Below, one piece after another: positions 51,347-60,960 of a stretch of DNA of 64,000 nt (its first letter is position 1; each line of letters opens with the position of its first letter). The DNA comes from DATBAT01 sp963824805 (GTDB taxonomy: Bacteria > Acidobacteriota > Terriglobia > Terriglobales > Acidobacteriaceae): positions 62,001-126,000 of the forward strand of contig CAWGQZ010000082.1 of the NCBI GenBank assembly GCA_963824805.1, in the 5' to 3' direction. A program made the translations under genes and the position numbers. A model generated the notes under the pieces. That model did no database searches and was not told the origin of the DNA. It saw only the letters and a program-made list of their open reading frames with translations.

Positions 51347-53800
51347 TCAGAAAAGCCGGTCACGGCGGCTCAAATTGCCGAATGCGCCGATGTTCGCCAG
51401 CGCAAAGGTGAAGCGGAACTGGTTTTCGTCCCGGACCGTACCCAGGTTGAAGCGGCGGTATTCGACGCTGACGCCGCAACAGTCCCAATTGTAGGTGGTT
51501 TGCACCGCGGCATATTGCAGGAAATTGAGATTGGCGTCAAAGCCGATATTACCGGCGCCGCTGAAGCCGCGCTTGTTGGGATACCCGTAGCCCAGCAACA
51601 CTCGAAACTGATTGAATTTTTCGGGCTCCGGAGTGACGGGAGTCGCCAGCCCAGAGGTCAAGGTTTCCCCCGGCGCGCGCAGAAACGCATCGCCTCCGCC
51701 CAGGGTGAAAGCCTTGAGATGGTAGTTCACCATGGCGGTGCTGGCATTCATCCGTCCACTCTGGAAGTCATAGTCCAGGTCCCATTCCACGTCCGTACGA
51801 TTGCTGGTCTGTACCCGCAACCGCGAGATCAGCGGAGAAAGCCGGCGCTCCCCGGTCAGAAAGGCAATGCCAGTCAGGTCCGCGGTGGTCTCGAATACGT
51901 TGCGCCGCCCGGGAACCAGTGCTCCCCCGAATGTCGGATCAATGAAATATTTCTGCGCCAGCTCCCAGCTGACGACATCCCGTACCTGCGGTTCGGCGGC
52001 ACAGGTGGGTTCGGGCGATTCGTCTCTTCCCCACGGCACTTCGTCTTGCGGGGCTTGTGCGCCGATAATCAAATTGGTCGGCATGCCTGTCGATGCGCAG
52101 TCCGTGGCAGACGGCAGCACCCGCTTCGAGAACAGACGGTTGACAATGCTGTACTCCACTTCGTTGGTATCGCTCACAATATCTCGCTCATCGAAGCGCA
52201 GAAGATGGTCAAAGTTGTCTACCCCGGCGACGTAGCGGTAGACGACGCGAGGCTCCACAACGTGCTTCCATTTGCGTCCTAAAAATTCCTTGTCGAATAT
52301 CCGCTCTAGGGCCGGGGGTCTGATTTCGATTGTCCCCTCAAAAGCTTTGCGGTTGATGGCGTCGTAGGTCGCGGTTCCGACCCCGTTCGCGGGAATAAGC
52401 TGCTGGGTGTAGAACGTGTCGCGCAACGTAACCTCAGGCCGCAGCGACCAGCCGCCTGCTTGCAACGGCAGCGACAGGCTGGGAGCAAAATCAAACCGGC
52501 CCACCAGCGGTGCAGTACGGAACGAAGGCTCGCTACGGGAGAGCCCATCGGCAGCGGCATCGTAAGACCAATAAAACGGAGACTTCCCAATTTGCCGATC
52601 CACGCTCGAAGATGCGAGGCTCGGTGCGTGCAGAATGGTGATCACATCGCCGTTGGCCGTGCTCTCAAAGTTCTGGTAACGCTCGCTCAGAGCATTGTAG
52701 GAAAATCCGCGCGTGGTGTTGGAGAGAAAGGCCTGCGACTTTACTTCCGAAGACACCGCCTGGGTGAAGACTTCATTGAAAGCCAAGCGGAACACATACG
52801 AAGTTAGGTAATCGATGTTGGCTACGCCACGAAAATTGTGGGGAAATTTGCTCTCCGCGTTCAACTTTACGTTAGCGCCACCCTGGTCGGCGCTGTTGAT
52901 ACCGAAGCCTCGATCTAGCACTCCGTAAAAGCTCAGATCGAGGAATGAGTCTTCGGTGGGCCTTGCGCGAAACTCTCCCTGCGGCGCCCACCCGCGCATC
53001 GAAAAGTATTGCGCCCCCAAGGTTGCGTCCATGCTGCGATTAATCGCCCAGTAGACCGACTCGCCGAAAAACGTTCCCTTGCGTGATGAGTTGCCGAGAC
53101 TTGGAATGAGGAAGCCAGACTGCCGGGCGCGTCCCACGGGGTGAGTCGCAAATGGCAGGTACAGCACCGGGATGCCCTCGACCCGAAATGTGCTCTGGTA
53201 AATCCTGGCGTCGGCACCCACGTCTACAACGACTTTTCGCGCGCTGAACTCCCACTTGGGCTTCGGTAGATTGCACGTAGTCACGGTTCCGCCGTTCACC
53301 ACGTAGTGATCGGGGCCCGTCTTTTCTACGGATTTTCCGGTGAAGGCGAATGGCGATGAGGAGGTCAATACGAACTTGGACTGCTTGAGTTGCACGCCGA
53401 TCGCGCCCGCGACATTCTCAAACTTTCCAGTTTGCATCTTCATGTTGTACGTGGCGCGGCTGGCGACCAGGTGCTCATCGTTGGACCCGCCATCCGCGAC
53501 GACGTGGCCTTCAGCGACAACTTCCCCGGTCTCAGAATTGTAGGTAACTTCATCTGCCCGAAGAATGTAGCCGCTGTAGTGAATTTCCGCCTGACCCTGC
53601 AGTTTGTATACCGGGCCATCTTTTTCCTGCTCCAGGGCACACACGCCGTCTTCATTCCTTTTCAGCGGGCAATTCGAGGCGGTGGTGGGGGTTTCCTTCG
53701 GTTTCGCGGGGGATGGCAACTGGCTGGTAACTAAGGGAGGGACGACTAACAGATGACAAACAAACGCCGCCGTGATAAGGAATCGTATGCGGGAACTCAT
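51347..53800 (-). CDS. lptD: LPS assembly protein LptD
   Basis: An 817-residue outer-membrane protein that inserts lipopolysaccharide into the outer leaflet with LptE. The signal peptide is MSSRIRFLITAAFVCHLLVV, then the OstA/LptA-like jellyroll (DEVTYNSETGEVVAEGHVV, TYNMKMQTGKFENV) and the LptD barrel domain (YLPFATHPVGRARQSGFLIP, LDLSFYGVLDRGFG). The C-terminus ends on strands (CCGVSVEYRRFNLGTVRDEN, FRFTFALANIG). Cysteine pairs occur in the N-terminal (NCPLKRNEDGVCAL) and C-terminal regions. Its presence shows an LPS-type outer membrane. Start at ATG 53800 as the signal peptide begins there. Confidence 0.94.
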   Translation of the reverse strand: MSSRIRFLITAAFVCHLLVVPPLVTSQLPSPAKPKETPTTASNCPLKRNEDGVCALEQEKDGPVYKLQGQAEIHYSGYILRADEVTYNSETGEVVAEGHVVADGGSNDEHLVASRATYNMKMQTGKFENVAGAIGVQLKQSKFVLTSSSPFAFTGKSVEKTGPDHYVVNGGTVTTCNLPKPKWEFSARKVVVDVGADARIYQSTFRVEGIPVLYLPFATHPVGRARQSGFLIPSLGNSSRKGTFFGESVYWAINRSMDATLGAQYFSMRGWAPQGEFRARPTEDSFLDLSFYGVLDRGFGINSADQGGANVKLNAESKFPHNFRGVANIDYLTSYVFRLAFNEVFTQAVSSEVKSQAFLSNTTRGFSYNALSERYQNFESTANGDVITILHAPSLASSSVDRQIGKSPFYWSYDAAADGLSRSEPSFRTAPLVGRFDFAPSLSLPLQAGGWSLRPEVTLRDTFYTQQLIPANGVGTATYDAINRKAFEGTIEIRPPALERIFDKEFLGRKWKHVVEPRVVYRYVAGVDNFDHLLRFDERDIVSDTNEVEYSIVNRLFSKRVLPSATDCASTGMPTNLIIGAQAPQDEVPWGRDESPEPTCAAEPQVRDVVSWELAQKYFIDPTFGGALVPGRRNVFETTADLTGIAFLTGERRLSPLISRLRVQTSNRTDVEWDLDYDFQSGRMNASTAMVNYHLKAFTLGGGDAFLRAPGETLTSGLATPVTPEPEKFNQFRVLLGYGYPNKRGFSGAGNIGFDANLNFLQYAAVQTTYNWDCCGVSVEYRRFNLGTVRDENQFRFTFALANIGAFGNLSRRDRLF

Positions 53801-53947
53801 CGGAAGCGCAACGGAACCCCGCAGGCGTCGTATGCAGTGGGGTATGGGTGACGTTAGCACGCCGCCGCCCCAGGTAGCAAAGCGCGCCGGCTCAAAATGA
53901 CTGCGAGTAGTTTTCCCGGCTCTGGTTCTCTCGCGAAAGAAAGGTCC

Positions 53948-55114
53948 ATGCCCTGTCACGTCTGTGGCGACGTTTGCCGTTGTGTACCTGCAGTTCGCGC
54001 CGCCTCAAAAGCAAAATTCGAGATCGAGCCCGAGGACGACAGCTCAATTTTGATTGATCCTGAAGCCTTCGATGCCAGCGAGCAGGAATTCGCTGCTAGC
54101 CTCGATCGTGTGGTCACGAAACCCCGGTTTGTCGTGGAGCCAGACGATTCGATCGTCACGGTGGAGAGTCAGGTTCCATCCCTCATGCTGGAAGCTCCGG
54201 CAGAGCCGGCCTTGCCAGCGAGTCCTGAACCTGTCGCCAGTGAATCACTCTGGAAGGAAGAACTCGCCGCCAAGCTGAATCACTATCGTGCGCGCCGCAG
54301 TCCTAAGCAACCAAGATTTCCCTCGCTACAGCTAAAATTTGAGACTGAGCCGACACGCCAAGCGCCCATTGAATCACCGGTTCAGCCAGTGCTTACCCAG
54401 CAGGCTATTCCGGTGGAGAGCCAGGAACCACCCACCCAGCTTAAAACCGCCTCTGCCAGGCCGCGCGGGACCGATTCGGGAGAGAACTCTGCCCGCATCC
54501 TGGAGTTTCCCCGCATTGCCATCGCTCCGCCACGGAGGGTGGACGAACTGGCGGACCCGGTGCTTGATCGTCCACGTATTCTTGAGGTTCCTGACGCTGC
54601 GCCATCAGAACCTGCGCTCGGCGGAATCACCATTGGCCCGGTTGAAAAAATTGAGGCCAGGCCCAGCGAGTTTGAAGTCCCCCTGCAAGCAGCATCGCTC
54701 ACACGCCGCTCAGTTGCGACGGCCCTCGACGCGGTTGTAGTTGCATCATCGGTCGTATTGTTCACAGATATTTTTCAGTCGATGACACCAACTGCTCTGA
54801 CCTCGGCCCAATTTGCTGCTGCAGCCGCGGCCTTCTTCGGAGTTTTCTGGGCGGCATACCATTTTCTGCTGCTGGTTTATTGCGGGACTACTCTCGGACT
54901 TCGCTTGACCCGCATGCAGTTGCGTCACTTCGATGGTAAGACCGTGCTGCGTAACAAGCGCCGGTGGAGAGCTGTGACGGCCGTCTTGTCAGCGGCTTGC
55001 CTGGGCTTGGGCTATGCCTGGTGCCTTCTCGACGAAGATCAATTGTGCTGGCACGATCGCATCACTCGAACTTACGTCAGTCCGCAAGGTCCCGCGCTCA
55101 GAACTGGCAGCTAG
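53948..55114 (+). CDS. RDD-family membrane protein with cysteine-rich N-terminus
   Basis: 388 residues. It starts MPCHVCGDVCRC (possible zinc site), followed by a long acidic, proline-rich disordered region (about 20-275) and a C-terminal RDD domain: LTRRSVATALDAVVVASSV (Arg-Asp signature), three membrane helices, LLLVYCGTTLGLRLTRMQLR and CWHDRITRTYV. ATG 53948 is preferred over an upstream ATG at 53897 because gaaagg precedes it. Divergent from lptD and upstream of gltX. RDD proteins are poorly understood; some are transporters. Confidence 0.8.
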   Translation: MPCHVCGDVCRCVPAVRAASKAKFEIEPEDDSSILIDPEAFDASEQEFAASLDRVVTKPRFVVEPDDSIVTVESQVPSLMLEAPAEPALPASPEPVASESLWKEELAAKLNHYRARRSPKQPRFPSLQLKFETEPTRQAPIESPVQPVLTQQAIPVESQEPPTQLKTASARPRGTDSGENSARILEFPRIAIAPPRRVDELADPVLDRPRILEVPDAAPSEPALGGITIGPVEKIEARPSEFEVPLQAASLTRRSVATALDAVVVASSVVLFTDIFQSMTPTALTSAQFAAAAAAFFGVFWAAYHFLLLVYCGTTLGLRLTRMQLRHFDGKTVLRNKRRWRAVTAVLSAACLGLGYAWCLLDEDQLCWHDRITRTYVSPQGPALRTGS

Positions 55115-55195
55115 TGGCTGAGAACCTGGTTCTTCCAGTCGTCATTCGCGCGCAGACAGCGTTGCCGAGCCGCCACCCCTGCTAACATCTTTCAT

Positions 55196-56740
55196 GTGAC
55201 CGAAAAATCTCTCATAAGAGTGCGCTTTGCACCCTCTCCTACTGGACACATTCACGTCGGCAACGCGCGCACTGCTTTATTCAACTGGCTGTTTGCCCGC
55301 CAGAAGGGCGGCACCATGGTGCTACGCATTGAAGACACCGATGTCGAGCGCAGCGAGGCCCGATATGAAGACCAACTGATCTCCGACCTGAAATGGATGG
55401 GCATCGATTGGGATGAAGGCCCCGACAAGCCGGGTGCCTATGGCCCTTACCGTCAATCCGATCGGCTTGAAATCTATCGAGAGCACGCCGAGCGACTCCT
55501 CAACGAAGGCAAGGCTTATCTTTGTTTTTGCAGCGAAGAAGATTTGCAGAGAGACCGCGAGCTTGCCATGGCGGAGCATCGTCCGCCAAACTATTCCGGC
55601 AAGTGCCGCAACATCGATCTCGACGACGCCAAACGAAAACGCACGGCCGGCGAACCTTGCGCGATCCGTCTGCGCATTCCCGAGCGGCCCATTCGCTTTC
55701 ATGACATCGTTCACGGCGCGGTGGAATTCTCGAACGAAGTAGTCAGCGATCCCATTATTCTCCGTTCCAGTGGCATGCCGGTTTACAACTACGTAGTGGT
55801 CATTGACGATGCGTTGATGAAGATCACGCACGTCATCCGTGGCGACGACCATCTCTCCAACACGCCGAAGCAGGTAGCCTTGTACGAGGCCCTGGGATGG
55901 CCTGTCCCCGAGTTCGCTCACCTGTCCACGATTTTGGGCAACGATCGTGAGCGTCTCTCGAAACGTCACGGCGCGACTTCCATCGCGAACTTTCGCGACA
56001 TGGGCGTGCTGCCTGAAGCTCTGGTCAACTATCTGGCGCTTTTGGGATGGGCACCCACCGGAGGCAACCGCGAAATTTTCAATGCGCAGGAGCTGATCAA
56101 GGAATTTTCCCTGCAGCGCATTACGCCTTCGCCCGCCGTCTTTGACATGGAGAAGCTTTACTGGCTGAATCGGCATTACCTCAAGGGCAAGCCGGCAGGA
56201 GACCTTTACAACGCTTGTGTTGGCTACCTGTTCCGCTCGGGGATGTTGTCGAAAGAAGGGGAGATCGGCGGCAGCCTTATGCTGCCGACTGGTTTTCGTG
56301 ACTGGTTCCTGAAGGTCATCGAGCTTCTCGCGCCATCTGTAGATCGTCTGGAACAGCTGCCGGACCGCACTACGTTGATTTTCCACTACGACGCGAAGGC
56401 AGCCCTCAATTCGCCGGAAAATGCTGACGTTCTGGGGTGGAAGAACACGGAAGCGGTCTTAACTCGTTTCACCGTGAAGATCATGGAGGATGAGTCGGCC
56501 AAGGCGGGTCAGCTCACACCTGAGTGTTTCAAGAAGATCGTTAACGAAGTTAAGGCCGAGACCGGCGCCAAGGGGAAGGAATTGTTTCACCCCATCCGAT
56601 TGATCATTACCGGTTCACACTCGGGCCCGGAATTCGACAAGCTGATTCCGATTCTCGAGCAAGGCAGTCATCTCGATCTGCCGCGGCATATCTTGAACGT
56701 AAGGGAGCGGGTGGAAGCTTTTGGCAAAGCTCACGGCTAA
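55196..56740 (+). CDS. gltX: Glutamyl-tRNA synthetase
   Basis: Charges tRNA-Glu (or also tRNA-Gln in a non-discriminating form) in the cytoplasm. 514 residues beginning at GTG 55196: RFAPSPTGHIHVGNARTALF with the HIGH motif, LRIEDTDVERSE, the zinc-less insertion region, VIRGDDHLSNTPKQVALYEA, GNDRERLSKRHGATSI with the KMSKS-like loop, and LALLGWAPTGG. The C-terminal anticodon-binding part ends RHILNVRERVEAFG. The ORF is intact and typical in size. Convergent with the kinase gene. Confidence 0.96.
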   Translation: MTEKSLIRVRFAPSPTGHIHVGNARTALFNWLFARQKGGTMVLRIEDTDVERSEARYEDQLISDLKWMGIDWDEGPDKPGAYGPYRQSDRLEIYREHAERLLNEGKAYLCFCSEEDLQRDRELAMAEHRPPNYSGKCRNIDLDDAKRKRTAGEPCAIRLRIPERPIRFHDIVHGAVEFSNEVVSDPIILRSSGMPVYNYVVVIDDALMKITHVIRGDDHLSNTPKQVALYEALGWPVPEFAHLSTILGNDRERLSKRHGATSIANFRDMGVLPEALVNYLALLGWAPTGGNREIFNAQELIKEFSLQRITPSPAVFDMEKLYWLNRHYLKGKPAGDLYNACVGYLFRSGMLSKEGEIGGSLMLPTGFRDWFLKVIELLAPSVDRLEQLPDRTTLIFHYDAKAALNSPENADVLGWKNTEAVLTRFTVKIMEDESAKAGQLTPECFKKIVNEVKAETGAKGKELFHPIRLIITGSHSGPEFDKLIPILEQGSHLDLPRHILNVRERVEAFGKAHG

Positions 56741-56786
56741 TGGGGCGCCGCTTTGCGGGGCTCGACTATCAGAATTGGAGCGCCGT

Positions 56787-59498
56787 CTAATCCGATTCAG
56801 CGCTCCACACTGGCGCTCCCCCCATTGAGTGATAAAAGCCCCATCCAGCGAGCGCGACTACGCTCAGCAGCGCGAAGATCGATGCATTCATGTACCAAGC
56901 TGAGAGGTCAGCGGTGAAAGGTACGTTGGCCAGCATGTCTATAGTGAAGATGGCACAGGTGAGGGGCACCAGCCCGAAGCGATAAACAATGAGGACGGCA
57001 ACCGCATACACTACAATGAGCGAGGGAATCCTGACCGCCAGGTACGAACCGCTTAGCGTGTTGATCGCAGTGAAGATCGCAACGAATGCGAGGGCGGCCA
57101 GCCAGTCTTTGCGCAAAAGTTTCTTCAATCCCAACAGCAGAAAAAAGAACTCCAAGGCGGCAATAATAGATGCCGGTATCTGGGTTAGCCACAACCCCAG
57201 CGCCTGCCGTCCGCCAATCAGATACTCCGTGGCGTAGAGACCCGGCGCAGCCCCCAAATGAATCATGATTAGATGCCGGGCCTGAAAGATGAGGATCCAA
57301 ACCACACCCAACATCACCCCGAAAAGTATGTCGCGTCCTACCAGAGGATCGCGCGCCTGCCCCGCCAGCAAGCGGCTCCAGGAGATGATGGTCTGCGGCC
57401 AGTTGCGCCGCACCCAGGGTTCAAGCGCCAGGTAGAGCAGCCAGGTGACCCCGGAAATGAACAGCCCCGTGCTTACCGCGAGAATAATCAGGCCGAAAGA
57501 GTCCAATGCGGGGACTAGATGAGCGCGACACAGCAATAGCGTCATCTCCAGCCCGAACATGACAATCGCCAGACGAGCGGCGCCCTCGCGGTCACCGCGT
57601 CCCTGACGATAATTTCGCCGCGCCAGGAGAGCCGCGCCCGACAACATCGAGACCATCATAAGCACCAGCAAAACTATCTTCGCTTTTTCTCCCGTGGTTT
57701 GATCGTCTGACTTGGCACGCTGCGGCTTGGTCCAATCTCCTATCAAAGAGAAGAAAACCGGTTTCCCGCGTAACGATGCCGCTTCGATGCGCAATGGCCG
57801 TTTCGATCCTGGCCACGCGCCGGTCCAAGCCGCGCGTGTATCTCCCCCTGCTAGAGAATTCCAGACTGGCTGGGTCGATTGAAATTGCGCTTGCTCGAGC
57901 CCGGCCATGGCAAACAGCACGCCCCAGTCCACCGCACCGGAAGGCGGAGCCTTTGCGTCCTCTATTTCCGGAGGAATGGCGAGCAGGTAGATCAGCCGTC
58001 CCTGAGGATCAAGCTCCACATGCACCATGCCGGACATAACTTCCGGCGGATCGTAACTTTGAATGATCCCTGGGGTCAGCAGCAGATCATAGAAATCGCG
58101 CGCCACCATATACCGGGGACTCTGCCGGTACCAGTACTGCATCAGCGAAGGCCGCTCGCTTAATACCCGGTTCCAGTCGGGACGCGGCTTGTCGTTTTTC
58201 TCGATGGATTCTTCCAGGTCTCCGTTGTTATAGAGGCCGAAGAAGCTATCCACCGGATGTCTTTCATAGCCTAACTTGCCCAACATCTCCCGAGCCTTCT
58301 GGGTGAGAACTTCAGGGCTCATTTCAAGTCCCAACCGGTCCAAAGCGCTGCTGCGAATCGTCAGATAGACAGCAATCGCCAATCCCACCAGAGCGGCAGC
58401 CAGGCAGATCACAGCCACCCGCCGACCAAGTCCAGCCGCCTCCCCTGCGGCAGCGACCATTTGCGGGGAAGGCGTCTCGCCCGCCGCCAGTGCCGCCGCC
58501 AAAGGATCTCCACCCGGTAGCGCGGCCGCCACATTGTGCACGTTGGCCGGCCGCGCCACGGGTTCGGTTTCCAGGCAACGCAAGATCACCCGTTCAATCG
58601 CAGGATCGAGATCTTTGACCACCGACGACGGACGGCTGGGAGTTCTTTCCTCTCTATTGCGAAGTGAGGTAGCAGGCTTGTCGGTGAAGGCACGCTTTCC
58701 GGTGAACACTTCATACAACACCAGGCCCAGGGCATAGATGTCGCTGCGGACACTGACTTCTTTGCCTTCCAGTTGCTCCGGCGCCATGTAGGCAGGAGTC
58801 CCGCTGCGCAACTCAGTTCCTGGTATCTGTTCGGCAACTCCGGCCAGGCCGAAGTCGGTAATCACTACCTGGCCGCGCCCGTCGAGCATAATGTTGGCGG
58901 GCTTCATGTCGCGGTGCAGGACGCCTTTGGCGTGGGCGGCGGCCAGCCCGGCACAAAGTTGCCGCGCGATGTCGAGGGCTTTGTCCTGGGGAAGCCGTCC
59001 GATGCGGCGCAGAAGCGAGGCCAAGTCTTCTCCGTCGACATACTCCATGGTGAAGAATGTCTGCCCGTCGACCTCTCCCACGTCGTAGACGCGGCAAACA
59101 TTGGGATGGGAGACTCTGCGGGCAGTTCGAACTTCGTTTCGGAAACGTTCGAGCAATCCCTCATCGCGCATGGCGGGCTCGGGAAGGAATTTGAGAGCGA
59201 TCGGTTGCCCCAAAGTCAGGTCATCGGCCCGGTAGACTTCTCCCATGCCGCCCTTGCCCAGAAGTGCGATGACACGGTAGCGGCTTGCGATGAGGTGTCC
59301 GGGCAGGAAGCGGCTTTCGCTGAGAGCAGCCGCCGAACTGGGAGGCCGAAGCCCCGAAGTGGGAATCTTTACTCGTGGGGTTGCCGGAGCAAAATCAAAC
59401 GTAGCCAGATCGCTGCTGTCAGAAACGGGTTTGCCGCAAGAAGAGCAAAATCGTCCGGCAGAAGGGAGGTCCGTACCGCAGGCTACGCAGGTAGACAT
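56787..59498 (-). CDS. Transmembrane Ser/Thr protein kinase with large membrane domain
   Basis: 903 residues. Residues 1-22 form a zinc ribbon (CVACGTDLPSAGRFCSSCGK). The kinase domain (about 73-325) has GKGGMGEVYRADDL, IALKFLPE with catalytic Lys, VLHRDMKPANIMLDG, ITDFGLAG and PAYMAPEQLEG, so it should be active. After one helix (VAVICLAAALVGLAIAVYL) there is a 200-residue extracytoplasmic part, then about eight further membrane helices in the last 300 residues (WILIFQARHLIMIHLGAAPG, FFLLLGLKKLLRKDW). The C-terminal membrane part is shared with other acidobacterial kinases. Signal and substrates are unknown. Confidence 0.88.
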   Translation of the reverse strand: MSTCVACGTDLPSAGRFCSSCGKPVSDSSDLATFDFAPATPRVKIPTSGLRPPSSAAALSESRFLPGHLIASRYRVIALLGKGGMGEVYRADDLTLGQPIALKFLPEPAMRDEGLLERFRNEVRTARRVSHPNVCRVYDVGEVDGQTFFTMEYVDGEDLASLLRRIGRLPQDKALDIARQLCAGLAAAHAKGVLHRDMKPANIMLDGRGQVVITDFGLAGVAEQIPGTELRSGTPAYMAPEQLEGKEVSVRSDIYALGLVLYEVFTGKRAFTDKPATSLRNREERTPSRPSSVVKDLDPAIERVILRCLETEPVARPANVHNVAAALPGGDPLAAALAAGETPSPQMVAAAGEAAGLGRRVAVICLAAALVGLAIAVYLTIRSSALDRLGLEMSPEVLTQKAREMLGKLGYERHPVDSFFGLYNNGDLEESIEKNDKPRPDWNRVLSERPSLMQYWYRQSPRYMVARDFYDLLLTPGIIQSYDPPEVMSGMVHVELDPQGRLIYLLAIPPEIEDAKAPPSGAVDWGVLFAMAGLEQAQFQSTQPVWNSLAGGDTRAAWTGAWPGSKRPLRIEAASLRGKPVFFSLIGDWTKPQRAKSDDQTTGEKAKIVLLVLMMVSMLSGAALLARRNYRQGRGDREGAARLAIVMFGLEMTLLLCRAHLVPALDSFGLIILAVSTGLFISGVTWLLYLALEPWVRRNWPQTIISWSRLLAGQARDPLVGRDILFGVMLGVVWILIFQARHLIMIHLGAAPGLYATEYLIGGRQALGLWLTQIPASIIAALEFFFLLLGLKKLLRKDWLAALAFVAIFTAINTLSGSYLAVRIPSLIVVYAVAVLIVYRFGLVPLTCAIFTIDMLANVPFTADLSAWYMNASIFALLSVVALAGWGFYHSMGGAPVWSAESD

Positions 59499-59690
59499 GA
59501 AATTTCCCGGTACAGTCTACCGCGTAACTCCATTCGTCTGAGCCCGCAGAGGACAAAGCCTAGGCTTTCCAAGACTTCCTCTGTGTAACTCTGTGTTCTC
59601 TAGAGGAGTAATAGCCTTTGATCTTCCTCGCAGACTCATTGTCGTTGCAGTCAGGGAGGACGCGGTTGCGAAGAGATCTTCGACTGCACG

Positions 59691-59737
59691 AAAGGGATTG
59701 GCTCGGCGCCAATCCCTTTGCTCCGCTCAAGATGACA
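59691..59737. repeat. Palindrome and dispersed repeat downstream of moeB gene
   Basis: aaagggattgg (59691-59701), spacer ctcggcg, ccaatcccttt (59709-59719): perfect 11-bp arms. It overlaps an inverted copy of the dispersed family (minus strand tgtcatcttgagcggagc, 59711-59737). Three bases before the end of the MoeB-rhodanese gene, so it may also end its transcript. Confidence 0.55.
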
Positions 59738-59739
59738 GA

Positions 59740-60912
59740 TCAGTACTTGGGCATCTTCGGATCAACCCGGTCGGCCCAGGCCAGAATTCCGCCCGCCAGG
59801 TTCCGTACCTTCTTGAATCCTGCCTTCTTCAGGAAGTCCACCGCTTTGGCGCTGCGCATTCCCGAGCGGCAATGCGCCACAATCTCACGGCTGGAATCGA
59901 GTTCATTCACTCGCTTCGGCAGATCGCCCAGCGGAATCAGGTGTCCGCCGATGTTGCAGATCTGATATTCGTGTGGTTCACGCACGTCCAACACGAAGAT
60001 GTCTTCTCCGGCATCGAGCTTTTGCTTCAACTCTTCTACTTGCATTTCGGGCACATTCACGTCCACTTCATTCTCCTCACCGCGAATTCCGCAGAATTCA
60101 TTGTAGTCGATGAGTTTGGTGATGGTGCGGTGCGTTCCGCAGGCCGGGCAATCTGGATTCTTGCGTAGCCTTAGTTCGCGGAACTTCATGTCCAGAGCGT
60201 CGACTAGCAGGAGGCGGCCGATCAGCGGCGTCCCCTTGCCCAGAATCAGCTTGATGGTTTCCGTGGCCTGGATGACGCCAACGAGACCGGGCAGAATGCC
60301 CAACACGCCGCCCTCGGCGCACGATGGAACCAATCCAGGCGGTGGCGGCTCGGGGTACAAGCAGCGGTAGCAGGGGCCTTCCTCCGTGGCGAAGATGCTG
60401 GCCTGGCCCTCGAAGCGGAAAATGGATCCGTAGACGTTCGGCTTACCGGTCAATACGCAGGCGTCGTTGACCAGGTAGCGTGTGGGAAAGTTGTCGGTGC
60501 CGTCGGCGATGATGTCGAAGTCTTTGAAGATTTCGAGGGCGTTCTCGCTGCTCAACCGGGTGTCGAACTTCTTGATGTTCAGATAGGGATTGATCGCCTT
60601 GAGGCTCTCTGCAGCGGAATCCAGCTTCTTGCGTCCCACATCTGCGGTGGAATGGATGATCTGCCGTTGCAGGTTGGTGTAATCGACCACGTCAAAATCG
60701 ACGATACCGAGCGTTCCCACCCCTGCCGCCCCCAGGTACAACGCCAGAGGGGATCCCAGGCCGCCCGCACCAATACACAATACCCGCGCCGCTTTCAGCT
60801 TCTGCTGGCCTTCCATCCCCACCTCGGGCATGATCAGATGCCGCGAATAGCGCAGGATTTCATCATTGTCCAGAGCTGCAGTTTCGGGTTTCGCTTCAAG
60901 TACGGTGGCCAT
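59740..60912 (-). CDS. MoeB/ThiF-type adenylyltransferase with rhodanese domain
   Basis: 390 residues. The N-terminal E1-like domain (about 15-270) has ARVLCIGAGGLGSPLALYLG, DFDVVDYTNLQRQIIHS, ADGTDNFPTRYLVND, a zinc site CYRCLYP with CPAC, and CAEGGVLGILPGLVG; it adenylates the C-terminal Gly of a small sulfur carrier. The C-terminal rhodanese domain has DVREPHEYQICNIGG and active Cys in IVAHCRSGMRSA, which hands sulfur to the carrier. A MoaD/CysO-like carrier gene lies just upstream, separated by a Cys-rich leader frame. This fits the CysO-type cysteine route or molybdopterin/thiamine sulfur transfer. Confidence 0.93.
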   Translation of the reverse strand: MATVLEAKPETAALDNDEILRYSRHLIMPEVGMEGQQKLKAARVLCIGAGGLGSPLALYLGAAGVGTLGIVDFDVVDYTNLQRQIIHSTADVGRKKLDSAAESLKAINPYLNIKKFDTRLSSENALEIFKDFDIIADGTDNFPTRYLVNDACVLTGKPNVYGSIFRFEGQASIFATEEGPCYRCLYPEPPPPGLVPSCAEGGVLGILPGLVGVIQATETIKLILGKGTPLIGRLLLVDALDMKFRELRLRKNPDCPACGTHRTITKLIDYNEFCGIRGEENEVDVNVPEMQVEELKQKLDAGEDIFVLDVREPHEYQICNIGGHLIPLGDLPKRVNELDSSREIVAHCRSGMRSAKAVDFLKKAGFKKVRNLAGGILAWADRVDPKMPKY

Positions 60913-60960
60913 AAAAACCTCTATTTAAGGATTTGAACTGGAGATCGCCAGACAGACCAG

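Noticed and set aside
55322..56386. Long open frame on the minus strand (354 codons)
   Set aside because: It lies entirely antisense to gltX, whose motifs are complete; the antisense frame shows no domain pattern and is a codon-bias shadow.
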